Shown: one piece after another, positions 56,505 to 64,000 of the stretch
How the letters are laid out: each line of letters starts with the position of its first letter
Numbering within the stretch: the first letter of the stretch is position 1
Assembly (NCBI GenBank): GCA_021797555.1
Contig: JAJZZM010000001.1
Coordinates: 40,864 to 104,863, forward strand
Reading direction: 5' to 3'
DNA from: Thermoplasmata archaeon
GTDB lineage: Archaea; Thermoplasmatota; Thermoplasmata; Thermoplasmatales; Thermoplasmataceae
Length of the DNA: 64,000 nucleotides
Translations under genes and position numbers: made by a program
The notes under the pieces: model-generated
What the model saw: only the letters and a program-made list of their open reading frames with translations
Databases searched by the model: none
Told to the model about the DNA's origin: nothing

Positions 56505-59500
56505 ATGAAAATAAAAAAATTTAATCACAAAATAAATTTTCATAATAATAAACTAAAGGTTATTATGGCAATTGCCATAGTAATAATGTTCATTGCAACA
56601 AACCTGAGCTCAATTAATATATCAAATACAGCAAATAATGCTGACAACAATAAAAATATACAAACATTTTTACATAAAAATACTCCACAAACCGCCAGCA
56701 TGTCTCAACCGGTTATTAATAGTATAAGCAATATATATGCCACAGATACGCAGAACATATATATAAACGGTACTGGTTTTGGATCCAATCCTGAATTAAC
56801 TTCAGCTGGATTTGGCTATAGTGGCTGCGATACGGTTTATAGCAATGATTCTCCGTCTTTTGCAATAATGGATGGCTACACAGGTAACGGCTTATTTGAT
56901 GCCTCTTGTAATTGGCAGGCAGGATTTTATAACCCCAATGCGTTTTTTTCTGATTCTATCGGTGTTTTTATTAAAAGCTGGAATAATAACAATATTGTAT
57001 TAACAGGATTTGGGGATGCTCTTGGGTTGTGTGGGTGGACAATATCCCCAGGTAATGAAATTACCGTAATAATTGATAATCCAGCATATCCTGAAGTAGC
57101 ATATTATAATTTGACAGTGTCCTCTACTTCGGCAAATAACTCTTCAAATATATATTCTCTTTCAACAAATTCTTCATCAGTAGGTACAGGCAATGCTACA
57201 ATAGAAAGCAATACGGGCCAATTGACTATTATCTCAGCTGTTTCTTCTCAACCTATTAATAATATTTATGGATTTGCCAATCAATATTCAAATTCTTCTC
57301 ATATTGCAGTCGGGGAATTAGAAAATACAAATGATAATAACTTATTCAGCGTTAATAGTTCGAGTAATTACGACGCAACTTCTATTGAATCTGTATCAAT
57401 ATCCTCTAGTATTTATTCACCATTGGGAATATTGTCATACAATTCTGACTCGGAGTCAAATCAAACAAATTTTAACTTATCTTTCAATATTTCTGCTCCG
57501 GGTAATAATGAACTTTTAGTTATTTTTACGTTAGGATATACCCAAGTTGCTAACGGTTTTTGCCAGAATTACGGGATTAATGTTAACGGAATTGCCACCA
57601 AAGGACTTAATGGTACGGCCATTCAAGTTGACCAGGGAGTGTGGAGCAGTATAAGCGTTAACTATTTTTATCTTAACTCGTCCGGCAAATATTCTGTTAA
57701 TTCCGTGGTAAGCAGCACAGACGGCTCCATAGAGTTACTTGGATTTGTAATCTCCCAGAACACAAACTACAATTACGGTGTAACATTCACAGAAACTGGA
57801 TTAAAATCAGGAACATCATGGTCTGTAACATTAAACGATGAAACTGAATCCTCAACAACCCAAACAATAGTGTTCTCAGAGCCAAATGGAACATATTCAT
57901 ATTTGATTGGTTATGTTTTTGGTAATGTATCATCACCATCGTCAGGAAGTTTAACTGTTTCTGGTAAACCAGTTTCAGTAAATATAATATTTAGTTCCAC
58001 AATATCTGATAACTATCTTATTTATGACAATTTTATTTCAGATAATTATATAAACACCACAAAATGGTCCATGGATTCAACGGTACTAGCAAATATAACA
58101 AATGTAGATTCTAAGTTGTTTAGATGGCCAATAACTCTAGTGTCTCCCAATGATTTTTCATATCGGTTTGATAATGGGCTCAGCCTTTATCCCAACAATG
58201 GAGAAAATAGTTATGTATATGATAATATGGCCGGTTTCACTAGCAATACTATTTTTACCTACCCTGTTGCAGTCAATGTGAATTTCACAATAAATGATAT
58301 GTCTGGCGGGAATTCTATGATAATATTATCAAATGCCACAGGAGGGAATATGATTGGTGTTTTACTGGGCCCTTGCTTATACGTTCAGGATGGGGCCAAA
58401 AATCTAACAGATACTTATTACAGTATAAACCCAAATGTAGAATATCACCTTTCAATATTTGTAGAAAATTCTAAATTTACGATTAATATAAGCGGTGATG
58501 GTAAGTATTCCGAGAATTTCAGTTATTCGCCAAATGGAAATCAAACACTCTACCTTACATTTGGTTCCTACATAGGCACAGTCCCTGGAGAACAGATTAC
58601 CCATACCGAAGCGCAGGCAATAACATTTCAAAATATTTCAGTAAGCTCTAAAAGTGTATGGAACCTTACTGTTAGCACTTATTCTTCCAGCGGAAATCCA
58701 GATTCCGGTGTTGATGTAACTGTTATAAATGCATTCACAAATAAAACATTATCAGAATTAACACCGTCAAATGGTACAGTTAGGTTTGAAAAACTGAATT
58801 CAGGTCAATATTATGTTATTGCTTCCCAGACTCAGGACAAAATAAGCGTAACAGATACTAAATACGTTTTCATTGGAGAATCCTATAATCCATCACTTTT
58901 TGATATTGCATTATCAATAAAAATAATTCCACCACCACCCTCAAAGTTATCCACAACAATTTCATCTTTGAATAGCACTCAAGCTGAGGCTCCTTGGAAA
59001 AATACATTCGTAGCCACACCTTCTGGTTATGTTCAGAATTATTCTTATAAATGGTATATCAATGATAAATATGCAGGTAGTGGATATGAAATTAACGACA
59101 CTTTCTATAATCCAAGTGGAACAGGGAGCACTTCATACACAATATGTCTCAATGTATCATCCCAAGGAAGTTGGTTTGGAACCTTATACAGCAGGCAAAT
59201 AGCTAATATATCCATAGAACAAATAGTATATAGCGAACCGTTATGCCTTAACCTTACTGAGGTATCCAAAAACCAATACGCTGAAATATCATTTGGAACA
59301 AATAATGATATGGCCGTTGGATATATTAAAGGTACGACACTGTACCTTAAATTCAATATTACCGATCTCTTTTTAAAAAATACAATACCAGGATGGCTCA
59401 TGGATATTATAGGAGTTTCTTATCCATATTGGGGCGTAAACATAAGTGATAAGGCTGGAAATGATAATAATATGATTGATGTCTTACAACCAGGGACATC

Positions 59501-60719
59501 TGCCTGCCTTCGTGAGTTACCATTACCTGGAAGCATAAATTCAATAACACAATTGTTGGGTTTCACATTTGATGTAACCCTCAATCCTGGTGCAGTGTAT
59601 GCAATTATTGGGGACATAGTTCAAATTGTTCTTTCTGCTATTGGTGTTATTAGCGCCTTATCAGTACTGGGTAGTCTGAGTACCACAATAATAGAAGCTC
59701 TCGTTGATGACCTGGTATTGCAGGTAGCTCATGCAACAGCTGTCAATTCACTCAATATATTTACAGGGTCTTCTGTGAATATAGAAGCTGCAATAGTATC
59801 TTCATTTACTGGATTTCTTGAAGATATAATACCTGCCATACCGCATATTTTATACTCACTCCTGAAATCGTATGTGAAAGATTCACCAGAAGAATTGGAA
59901 TCATTGGGTTCCTTATCTTCAACACTAAGCGAAAATATTGATAATATATTTCCGGCGTGGAAAATCTTTGACCTTGGATTCGACATCGGTGCAGTTATTG
60001 GAGCTGCTGTTGTAGGTGATTTAACAACACAGTACGAGATTAAAAATTACCAAAACTCAATCAATTATTGCGTCACGGATCCAGGAGGGTCACTACCAGA
60101 TGTGGAAATTTTGAATAAGAACGGTGATACAGGATGGGATGGAACCTGGGTGGGAAGTAGATACAGCCATTCATCTTTCACAAATTCCGGTTATGCATTC
60201 TCTTTACCATCAAACGGAATATCAACACTTGAAATATATAACCCTAGTGTAATATCATCTTTGCAGTATAATATAACTGTTTCTGTTGGGAATGATAAAG
60301 AAGATCTTATGGGTACCCTGGCTCCAGGTTCTAATGTTAAATATATTGTGTCTTCAAATTCAACATCATTTTCTTTAACCAAAGAGTACAAAATCTCTTT
60401 TATTACTAAAGACCTCCCATCAGATATGCAATGGTTTGTAAAATTAAACGGTACAATGAAATCATCAACATCCAATATAATAGTATTCAATGAACCAAAT
60501 GGAACATACACATATAAAGTAAATGCTCCATCAGGATACATATTATCGCCATCATCTGGAACAATAACATTGAATGGAAACAACATAACAAAGGAAATTA
60601 CATTTAAATCAAACAAAACTTCAATATTATCTAATACAGAATTATATGAAATAATAGGTGCAGCTGCTGTCATTACTATGATAGGTGGAGCATTTATGTT
60701 CATAAGAAGGAGAAAATAA
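56505..60719 (+). CDS. Giant surface protein with FTESGL domains
   Basis: A 1404-residue exported protein. A signal/anchor helix is at about 19-36 after a basic start. Residues 65-150 include an IPT-like start (INSISNIYATDTQNIYINGT). An FTETGL domain at about 425 (TSWSVTLNDETESSTTQTIV) is followed by a lectin-like beta-sandwich region (about 500-720: NTTKWSMDS, FTINISGDGKYSENF), a carboxypeptidase-regulatory-like unit (SSGNPDSGVDVTVINAFTNK), a hydrophobic Gly/Ala-rich region (about 1025-1170), a second FTESGL-type domain (about 1310) and the C-terminal helix with RRRK. Many N-glycosylation sequons. Likely a glycosylated envelope protein; function unknown. Confidence 0.88.
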   Translation: MKIKKFNHKINFHNNKLKVIMAIAIVIMFIATNLSSINISNTANNADNNKNIQTFLHKNTPQTASMSQPVINSISNIYATDTQNIYINGTGFGSNPELTSAGFGYSGCDTVYSNDSPSFAIMDGYTGNGLFDASCNWQAGFYNPNAFFSDSIGVFIKSWNNNNIVLTGFGDALGLCGWTISPGNEITVIIDNPAYPEVAYYNLTVSSTSANNSSNIYSLSTNSSSVGTGNATIESNTGQLTIISAVSSQPINNIYGFANQYSNSSHIAVGELENTNDNNLFSVNSSSNYDATSIESVSISSSIYSPLGILSYNSDSESNQTNFNLSFNISAPGNNELLVIFTLGYTQVANGFCQNYGINVNGIATKGLNGTAIQVDQGVWSSISVNYFYLNSSGKYSVNSVVSSTDGSIELLGFVISQNTNYNYGVTFTETGLKSGTSWSVTLNDETESSTTQTIVFSEPNGTYSYLIGYVFGNVSSPSSGSLTVSGKPVSVNIIFSSTISDNYLIYDNFISDNYINTTKWSMDSTVLANITNVDSKLFRWPITLVSPNDFSYRFDNGLSLYPNNGENSYVYDNMAGFTSNTIFTYPVAVNVNFTINDMSGGNSMIILSNATGGNMIGVLLGPCLYVQDGAKNLTDTYYSINPNVEYHLSIFVENSKFTINISGDGKYSENFSYSPNGNQTLYLTFGSYIGTVPGEQITHTEAQAITFQNISVSSKSVWNLTVSTYSSSGNPDSGVDVTVINAFTNKTLSELTPSNGTVRFEKLNSGQYYVIASQTQDKISVTDTKYVFIGESYNPSLFDIALSIKIIPPPPSKLSTTISSLNSTQAEAPWKNTFVATPSGYVQNYSYKWYINDKYAGSGYEINDTFYNPSGTGSTSYTICLNVSSQGSWFGTLYSRQIANISIEQIVYSEPLCLNLTEVSKNQYAEISFGTNNDMAVGYIKGTTLYLKFNITDLFLKNTIPGWLMDIIGVSYPYWGVNISDKAGNDNNMIDVLQPGTSACLRELPLPGSINSITQLLGFTFDVTLNPGAVYAIIGDIVQIVLSAIGVISALSVLGSLSTTIIEALVDDLVLQVAHATAVNSLNIFTGSSVNIEAAIVSSFTGFLEDIIPAIPHILYSLLKSYVKDSPEELESLGSLSSTLSENIDNIFPAWKIFDLGFDIGAVIGAAVVGDLTTQYEIKNYQNSINYCVTDPGGSLPDVEILNKNGDTGWDGTWVGSRYSHSSFTNSGYAFSLPSNGISTLEIYNPSVISSLQYNITVSVGNDKEDLMGTLAPGSNVKYIVSSNSTSFSLTKEYKISFITKDLPSDMQWFVKLNGTMKSSTSNIIVFNEPNGTYTYKVNAPSGYILSPSSGTITLNGNNITKEITFKSNKTSILSNTELYEIIGAAAVITMIGGAFMFIRRRK

Positions 60720-60729
60720 ATTTTTATCT

Positions 60730-61225
60730 TTATGATTCTTTAATAACTAATGTAAATATTACCGGTTCCTTATCAACAGTTTCCATTCTTAAGTAGAAGA
60801 GTAATCCATCAAGCATTACAGCTATGTACCTATTATCAGGCTTTCTATTAACAAATTTATTTACTTCTTCCAGTGTTATATTTGTTATTCTCGATGCAGA
60901 TGATGGAGAATAATTATTATTGAATATATCCTTTAATATCTCTGACATTCTACTGGTTTATACTCCATTTGGGTGTAATGATACTATAAGCTCCTCAAGG
61001 TCCACTGTTTTATTTGCCTCAATTACTGCACTGTGGAATTTATTATTCCTTCCTTGGCGCCTTTAATTCCCTTAATTCAAAATATTTTGTTTTTAAATTC
61101 CTTTTGTAATGGTCTTCTTTATACCTGTATTCTCTTCCAAATACTGATCCTGTTCTATCTTCATTAATTTTTCAAGCTTCTCTTTTATTGTCTGTTCTAT
61201 TATATCTTCTATATTCGATATGTTT
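60730..61225 (-). pseudogene. IS256-family transposase relic
   Basis: Minus-strand remains of the N-terminal third. It begins NISNIEDIIEQTIKEKLEKL near 61225, shifts frame through SVFGREYRYKEDHYKRN and VIEANKTVDLEELIVSLHP, and ends with SASRITNITLEEVNKFVNRK then YIAVMLDGLLFYLRMETVDK (60730-60948). The last block is the IS256 (mutator) pattern S.I....EEV..F..R.....Y..V.LD, with the first catalytic Asp. The other two catalytic residues and the C-terminus are gone. Several stops. Confidence 0.75.
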
Positions 61226-61252
61226 ATATTTACGCAAAAAAATGTACACGTC

Positions 61253-61440
61253 CTTTGCTTAGAAATTTAACACTTAATAATATTAAAAATTTAAAAATAT
61301 TTTAAAAATGGATTTTTAAATTTTATACCAATTACAATATTTAATTTGAAGGCACATTAAATACATACTGAATTTACAAAAATAATTATATTTAATATGA
61401 ATTATTTATGTCTCTTTGGCTTTGTTTAACATATAATTAC
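61253..61440 (+). repeat. Dispersed AT-rich repeat, copy R3
   Basis: A more diverged copy of the repeat at 44249-44470 in the same orientation: GAAATTTAACACTTAAT, ATGGATTTTTAAATTTTATA, CAATATTTAATTTGAAG, CACATTAAATACATACTG, and TTTGTTTAACATATAATTAC near its end. It lacks the CCATAACCAA end. It occupies part of the 60949-61583 gap; the remaining 140 bases before the PEP carboxylase gene hold only its promoter (TTTTTTATATATATTA, 61550-61566). Confidence 0.6.
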
Positions 61441-61583
61441 TATATACAGATAATGAAAGAGCTATTTGAATTCACAGCAAATATATTGCATTATCTTCCA
61501 CCTGGTTAAGATCCATATAATATTATGGCATTTATTCCATAATTTTTGCATTTTTTATATATATTATTATGTAATAACATAAC

Positions 61584-63110
61584 ATGATTCCAAAAACAAT
61601 GTCAACACAGCACCCAGATAATGCAAGGATGCCTGAATGGTCAAACAACAGGTCTGTTATAAAAAACGATGATGAGATTGAGGAGGCATTTATTTCATTT
61701 AAAAATCTTGGCATAAAAGAGGTTATGTGGGATGCCGAGGGCAAGGATGTTGATACCCATGTTATAAGGAAATTATTTGCAAAGGACAATAATTTTTTCA
61801 ATGACAATGTACTGGGGAAAAACCTATTTTTAACCTATAGGGTTCCGAATCCATTAATCGAAGGGGCGGAAAGAAAGATATTGAATGAAACATTAAACAG
61901 CATACCGTTAAATTACGATGTTGCAAACAGGATATATAATAAGAATATAGCCCCGATATTCGAGGTAATATTGCCATTTACAACGGATTACAGGAGCATG
62001 CTGAATATAGTGAAATATTATGAAAAAGCCATAGTAAGGGATGAAAATATAAATTTATACGATGATGTTTATTTAAGGGATGTAACCGGCGAGGTTCTGC
62101 CCAAAAAAATAAATTTGATACCGTTAATAGAGGACAAGGACTCAATATATAATATACATGATATAATAGAAACGTACTGTAAATACATGAAACCGGACCA
62201 TATGAGAATATTCATAGCAAGGTCTGACCCGGCAATGAATTATGGCATGTTGCCGGCAACATTATTGGCAAAATACGCATCGTTTAAAATAAAAAAATTG
62301 GAGGAGGATTTAAACATAAAAATGTATCCAATGCTTGGAGCCGGTTCTTCTCCATTCAGGGGAAATCTCGGCCCGTTGAATATTGAAAATGCATTGAATG
62401 AATACAATTCATATTATACATATACAATACAATCGGCCTTTAGATACGACTATGACAATAATGCTGTAAAAAGGGCGGTTGATTGTATAAATAAGCATGA
62501 ACCATCGGATTATGTTGAATTGGATGGCTATGAGGAGGATTCAATTAAAAATATAATAAATAAATATTCAATAAGATTCCAGAAGATTATTGAATCACTT
62601 GCAAGTGCAATAAATGATATAACCGTATATCTGCCAAAAAGAAGGGCGAGAAAACTGCACATAGGTTTGTTTGGATATTCAAGGCAGACCGGGACTGCAA
62701 AACTCCCCAGGGCAATTTCATTTGTTGCAGCCCTGTATTCAATGGGCATACCTCCTGAGATTTTGGGGCTGGCATCATTAAATGACATGTCCGAACAGGA
62801 AATATCATTAATAGGAAGATTATATAAAAATATGGATTATGACATAAAAAACAGTACAAAATATTTTAATTACGATTCATTGAGATTATTAAAGGATATA
62901 TGGCATATTGATGGAGATATAATAAATATGATAAGGGACGATATGAAATATGTTGAGAATAATATAGGTGTCCCAACTGATAATTCATATAATACGGACA
63001 AGCATATATTATTTTCAACCCTTTTATTATTGGCATTTAAGGATAAAAAATTCGATGATGTTAAAAATTACATATATGAAATGGGATTGATCAGAAAATT
63101 TATGGGATAA
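61584..63110 (+). CDS. ppcA: Archaeal-type phosphoenolpyruvate carboxylase
   Basis: A 508-residue enzyme of the compact archaeal PEPC family, half the size of bacterial PEPC. The start IPKTMSTQHPDNARMPEW is the family signature. EVMWDAEGKDVDTHVIRKLF, FARSDPAMNYGM-type RSDPAMNYG, AGSSPFRGNLGP and QSAFRYDY are conserved stretches, and GYSRQTGTAKLPRAISFVAA lies near the end. It fixes bicarbonate onto PEP to give oxaloacetate, feeding the citric acid cycle. Leaderless promoter about 25 bases upstream. Here codon use and composition return to those expected of a chromosomal core gene. Confidence 0.97.
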   Translation: MIPKTMSTQHPDNARMPEWSNNRSVIKNDDEIEEAFISFKNLGIKEVMWDAEGKDVDTHVIRKLFAKDNNFFNDNVLGKNLFLTYRVPNPLIEGAERKILNETLNSIPLNYDVANRIYNKNIAPIFEVILPFTTDYRSMLNIVKYYEKAIVRDENINLYDDVYLRDVTGEVLPKKINLIPLIEDKDSIYNIHDIIETYCKYMKPDHMRIFIARSDPAMNYGMLPATLLAKYASFKIKKLEEDLNIKMYPMLGAGSSPFRGNLGPLNIENALNEYNSYYTYTIQSAFRYDYDNNAVKRAVDCINKHEPSDYVELDGYEEDSIKNIINKYSIRFQKIIESLASAINDITVYLPKRRARKLHIGLFGYSRQTGTAKLPRAISFVAALYSMGIPPEILGLASLNDMSEQEISLIGRLYKNMDYDIKNSTKYFNYDSLRLLKDIWHIDGDIINMIRDDMKYVENNIGVPTDNSYNTDKHILFSTLLLLAFKDKKFDDVKNYIYEMGLIRKFMG

Positions 63111-63138
63111 AATAAATATTTTAAGGAAATAATCATAT

Positions 63139-63561
63139 ATGATAAGAAAACCCAAGATTGCTATTGGAGGCGTAATAATAATAAATAATAAAATATTGCT
63201 TGCAAAAAGGCGCGATGAACCGGATAAAAATAAATGGGCAATACCCGGCGGCAAATTGGAATTAAATGAAACCCTGGAAGAAGGGTTAAAAAGGGAGATG
63301 AAAGAAGAAACATCCCTTGATATAAAAAAAGGAAAATTGCTTGGGATTATAGAGGTTGTAAATGATAATTTCCATTATGTAATACTTGATTATGAATGCA
63401 GCATAATATCAGGAGAAATAAGGTCAGGTTCTGATGCATTGGACATAAAATACTTTGATTTGAATAATTTAACATGTGATATAAATGAAACAACAATGGA
63501 ATTTATAAATAAAATTAAAAGTGGCATTTTCCCTGTTTCCATTATTAGCAGAAAAATATAA
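63139..63561 (+). CDS. Nudix hydrolase
   Basis: A 140-residue Nudix protein. The Nudix box runs from Gly38 to Leu60: GKLELNETLEEGLKREMKEE then TSL, with Glu44, Arg52, Glu53, Glu56 and Glu57 all present; the usual Gly near the end is Ser59. AIPGGKLE and LLAKRRDEPDKNKW precede it. Such enzymes cleave nucleoside diphosphates linked to another group, and the pattern is closest to ADP-ribose or NTP pyrophosphatases. It begins 28 bases after the PEP carboxylase stop and could be co-transcribed. Confidence 0.9.
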   Translation: MIRKPKIAIGGVIIINNKILLAKRRDEPDKNKWAIPGGKLELNETLEEGLKREMKEETSLDIKKGKLLGIIEVVNDNFHYVILDYECSIISGEIRSGSDALDIKYFDLNNLTCDINETTMEFINKIKSGIFPVSIISRKI

Positions 63562-63659
63562 AATCTTCCAGTGGCAGAAGCGATACAATGATATAAATAA
63601 ATATATAAAACATCTATGAAAAACTAAAGTGGATTAAAAATAAAAAAAATATAATTAAA

Positions 63660-64000
63660 TTAGAATGCAGTTTTGCTTTTGTTTAATGCTTCGGCTATTC
63701 CCTTTTCCTGTTCTGAGAATGCGCATAGCATTGCTTCTATGTCATCATGGCCTTCTGCTTTTGCTGCCATTGCAACATTTGTGTATTCTGATACGTGCTG
63801 TTCTGATTCTTCCTTTGCCATGTCCTTTATTACTTTCTGCATTCCTGCCCTGTTTAATGCTTCGGCTATTCCCTTTTCCTGTTCTGAGAATGCGCATAGC
63901 ATTGCTTCTATGTCATCATGGCCTTCTGCTTTTGCTGCCATTGCAACATTTGTGTATTCTGATACGTGCTGTTCTGATTCTTCCTTTGCCATGTCCTTTA
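63660..64000 (-). CDS. Ferritin-like repeat protein, partial at the window edge
   Basis: An open frame running off the right edge, ending at 63660 with ALNKSKTAF. The visible 113 residues are two copies of a 57-residue unit (MAKEESEQHVSEYTNVAMAA, KAEGHDDIEAMLCAFSEQEK, GIAEALNRAGMQKVIKD). The EE..QH...Y..VA..A.AEGH pattern resembles the rubrerythrin/ferritin-like helical pair, where Glu and His bind iron. In a true rubrerythrin such pairs form a four-helix bundle, so tandem units could do the same. No CxxC rubredoxin part is visible. The start codon lies outside the window. Confidence 0.65.
   Translation of the reverse strand, partial: KDMAKEESEQHVSEYTNVAMAAKAEGHDDIEAMLCAFSEQEKGIAEALNRAGMQKVIKDMAKEESEQHVSEYTNVAMAAKAEGHDDIEAMLCAFSEQEKGIAEALNKSKTAF
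63681..64000. repeat. Perfect tandem 171-bp repeat
   Basis: Unit 1 spans 63681-63851 and unit 2 starts at 63852. The second unit is cut by the window edge after 149 bases, and these are identical to unit 1. The period is a multiple of three, so the reading frame continues. More units may follow beyond the edge. Confidence 0.95.

Noticed and set aside
1..64000. tRNA, rRNA or other stable RNA genes
   Set aside because: No GC-rich cloverleaf or rRNA-like stretch was recognised; apart from the tnpB end, no RNA gene can be supported by eye.

Overview
The window is extremely AT-rich DNA, most likely from an acidophilic thermoplasmatal archaeon, and a Picrophilus-like genome is my best guess. Supporting signs are an archaeal-type PEP carboxylase, VapBC, many TATA boxes 25-30 nt before start codons (leaderless transcription), frequent AGG/ATA codons, and very large Asn/Ser/Thr-rich surface proteins ending in one membrane helix plus a basic tail. 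Genus is inference; no rRNA or tRNA was recognised.

Region 1 (1-41.2 kb) is a surface-glycan island. It has about a dozen intact glycosyltransferases of GT2 and GT4 type, broken copies of both, three sugar or glycan methyltransferases (two FkbM-type), a gmd-per pair predicted to make GDP-perosamine, a very large polytopic GT-C-like protein, and a Wzx-type flippase at the right edge. Non-glycan genes inside it are a giant sedolisin (S53) protease, VapBC, a TDT-family transporter and a broken LigB-type dioxygenase. The island is full of fossils: an IS4-type element (copies at 7.2, 12.2 and, outside the island, 50.5 kb), an IS481-like element (21.3, 25.3, 27.0, 29.3 kb) and a tnpB-only IS605-type element (38.3 kb). 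At the extreme left edge is an amino-acid permease relic with three stop codons.

Region 2 (41.2-48.8 kb) is the most notable system: four tandem TerY-like vWA genes, each with its own nearly identical promoter, then a PP2C phosphatase and a kinase/zinc-ribbon/membrane protein that overlaps it. This is the layout of the TerY-P (vWA-phosphatase-kinase) triad, expanded to four vWA adaptors. The vWA copies are mosaics of one another. An unrecognised 260-aa gene lies just upstream.

Region 3 (48.8-61.5 kb) holds a fossil surface-protein end, a TPR protein, a chimeric IS4 copy, a YVTN beta-propeller surface protein, an unknown winged-helix-like protein, a 1404-aa surface protein and an IS256 relic. 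A dispersed ~230-bp AT-rich repeat occurs at 44.2, 50.8 and 61.3 kb.

Region 4 (61.5-64 kb) returns to housekeeping genes: PEP carboxylase, a Nudix hydrolase, and at the edge a ferritin-like protein built from perfectly duplicated 171-bp units.
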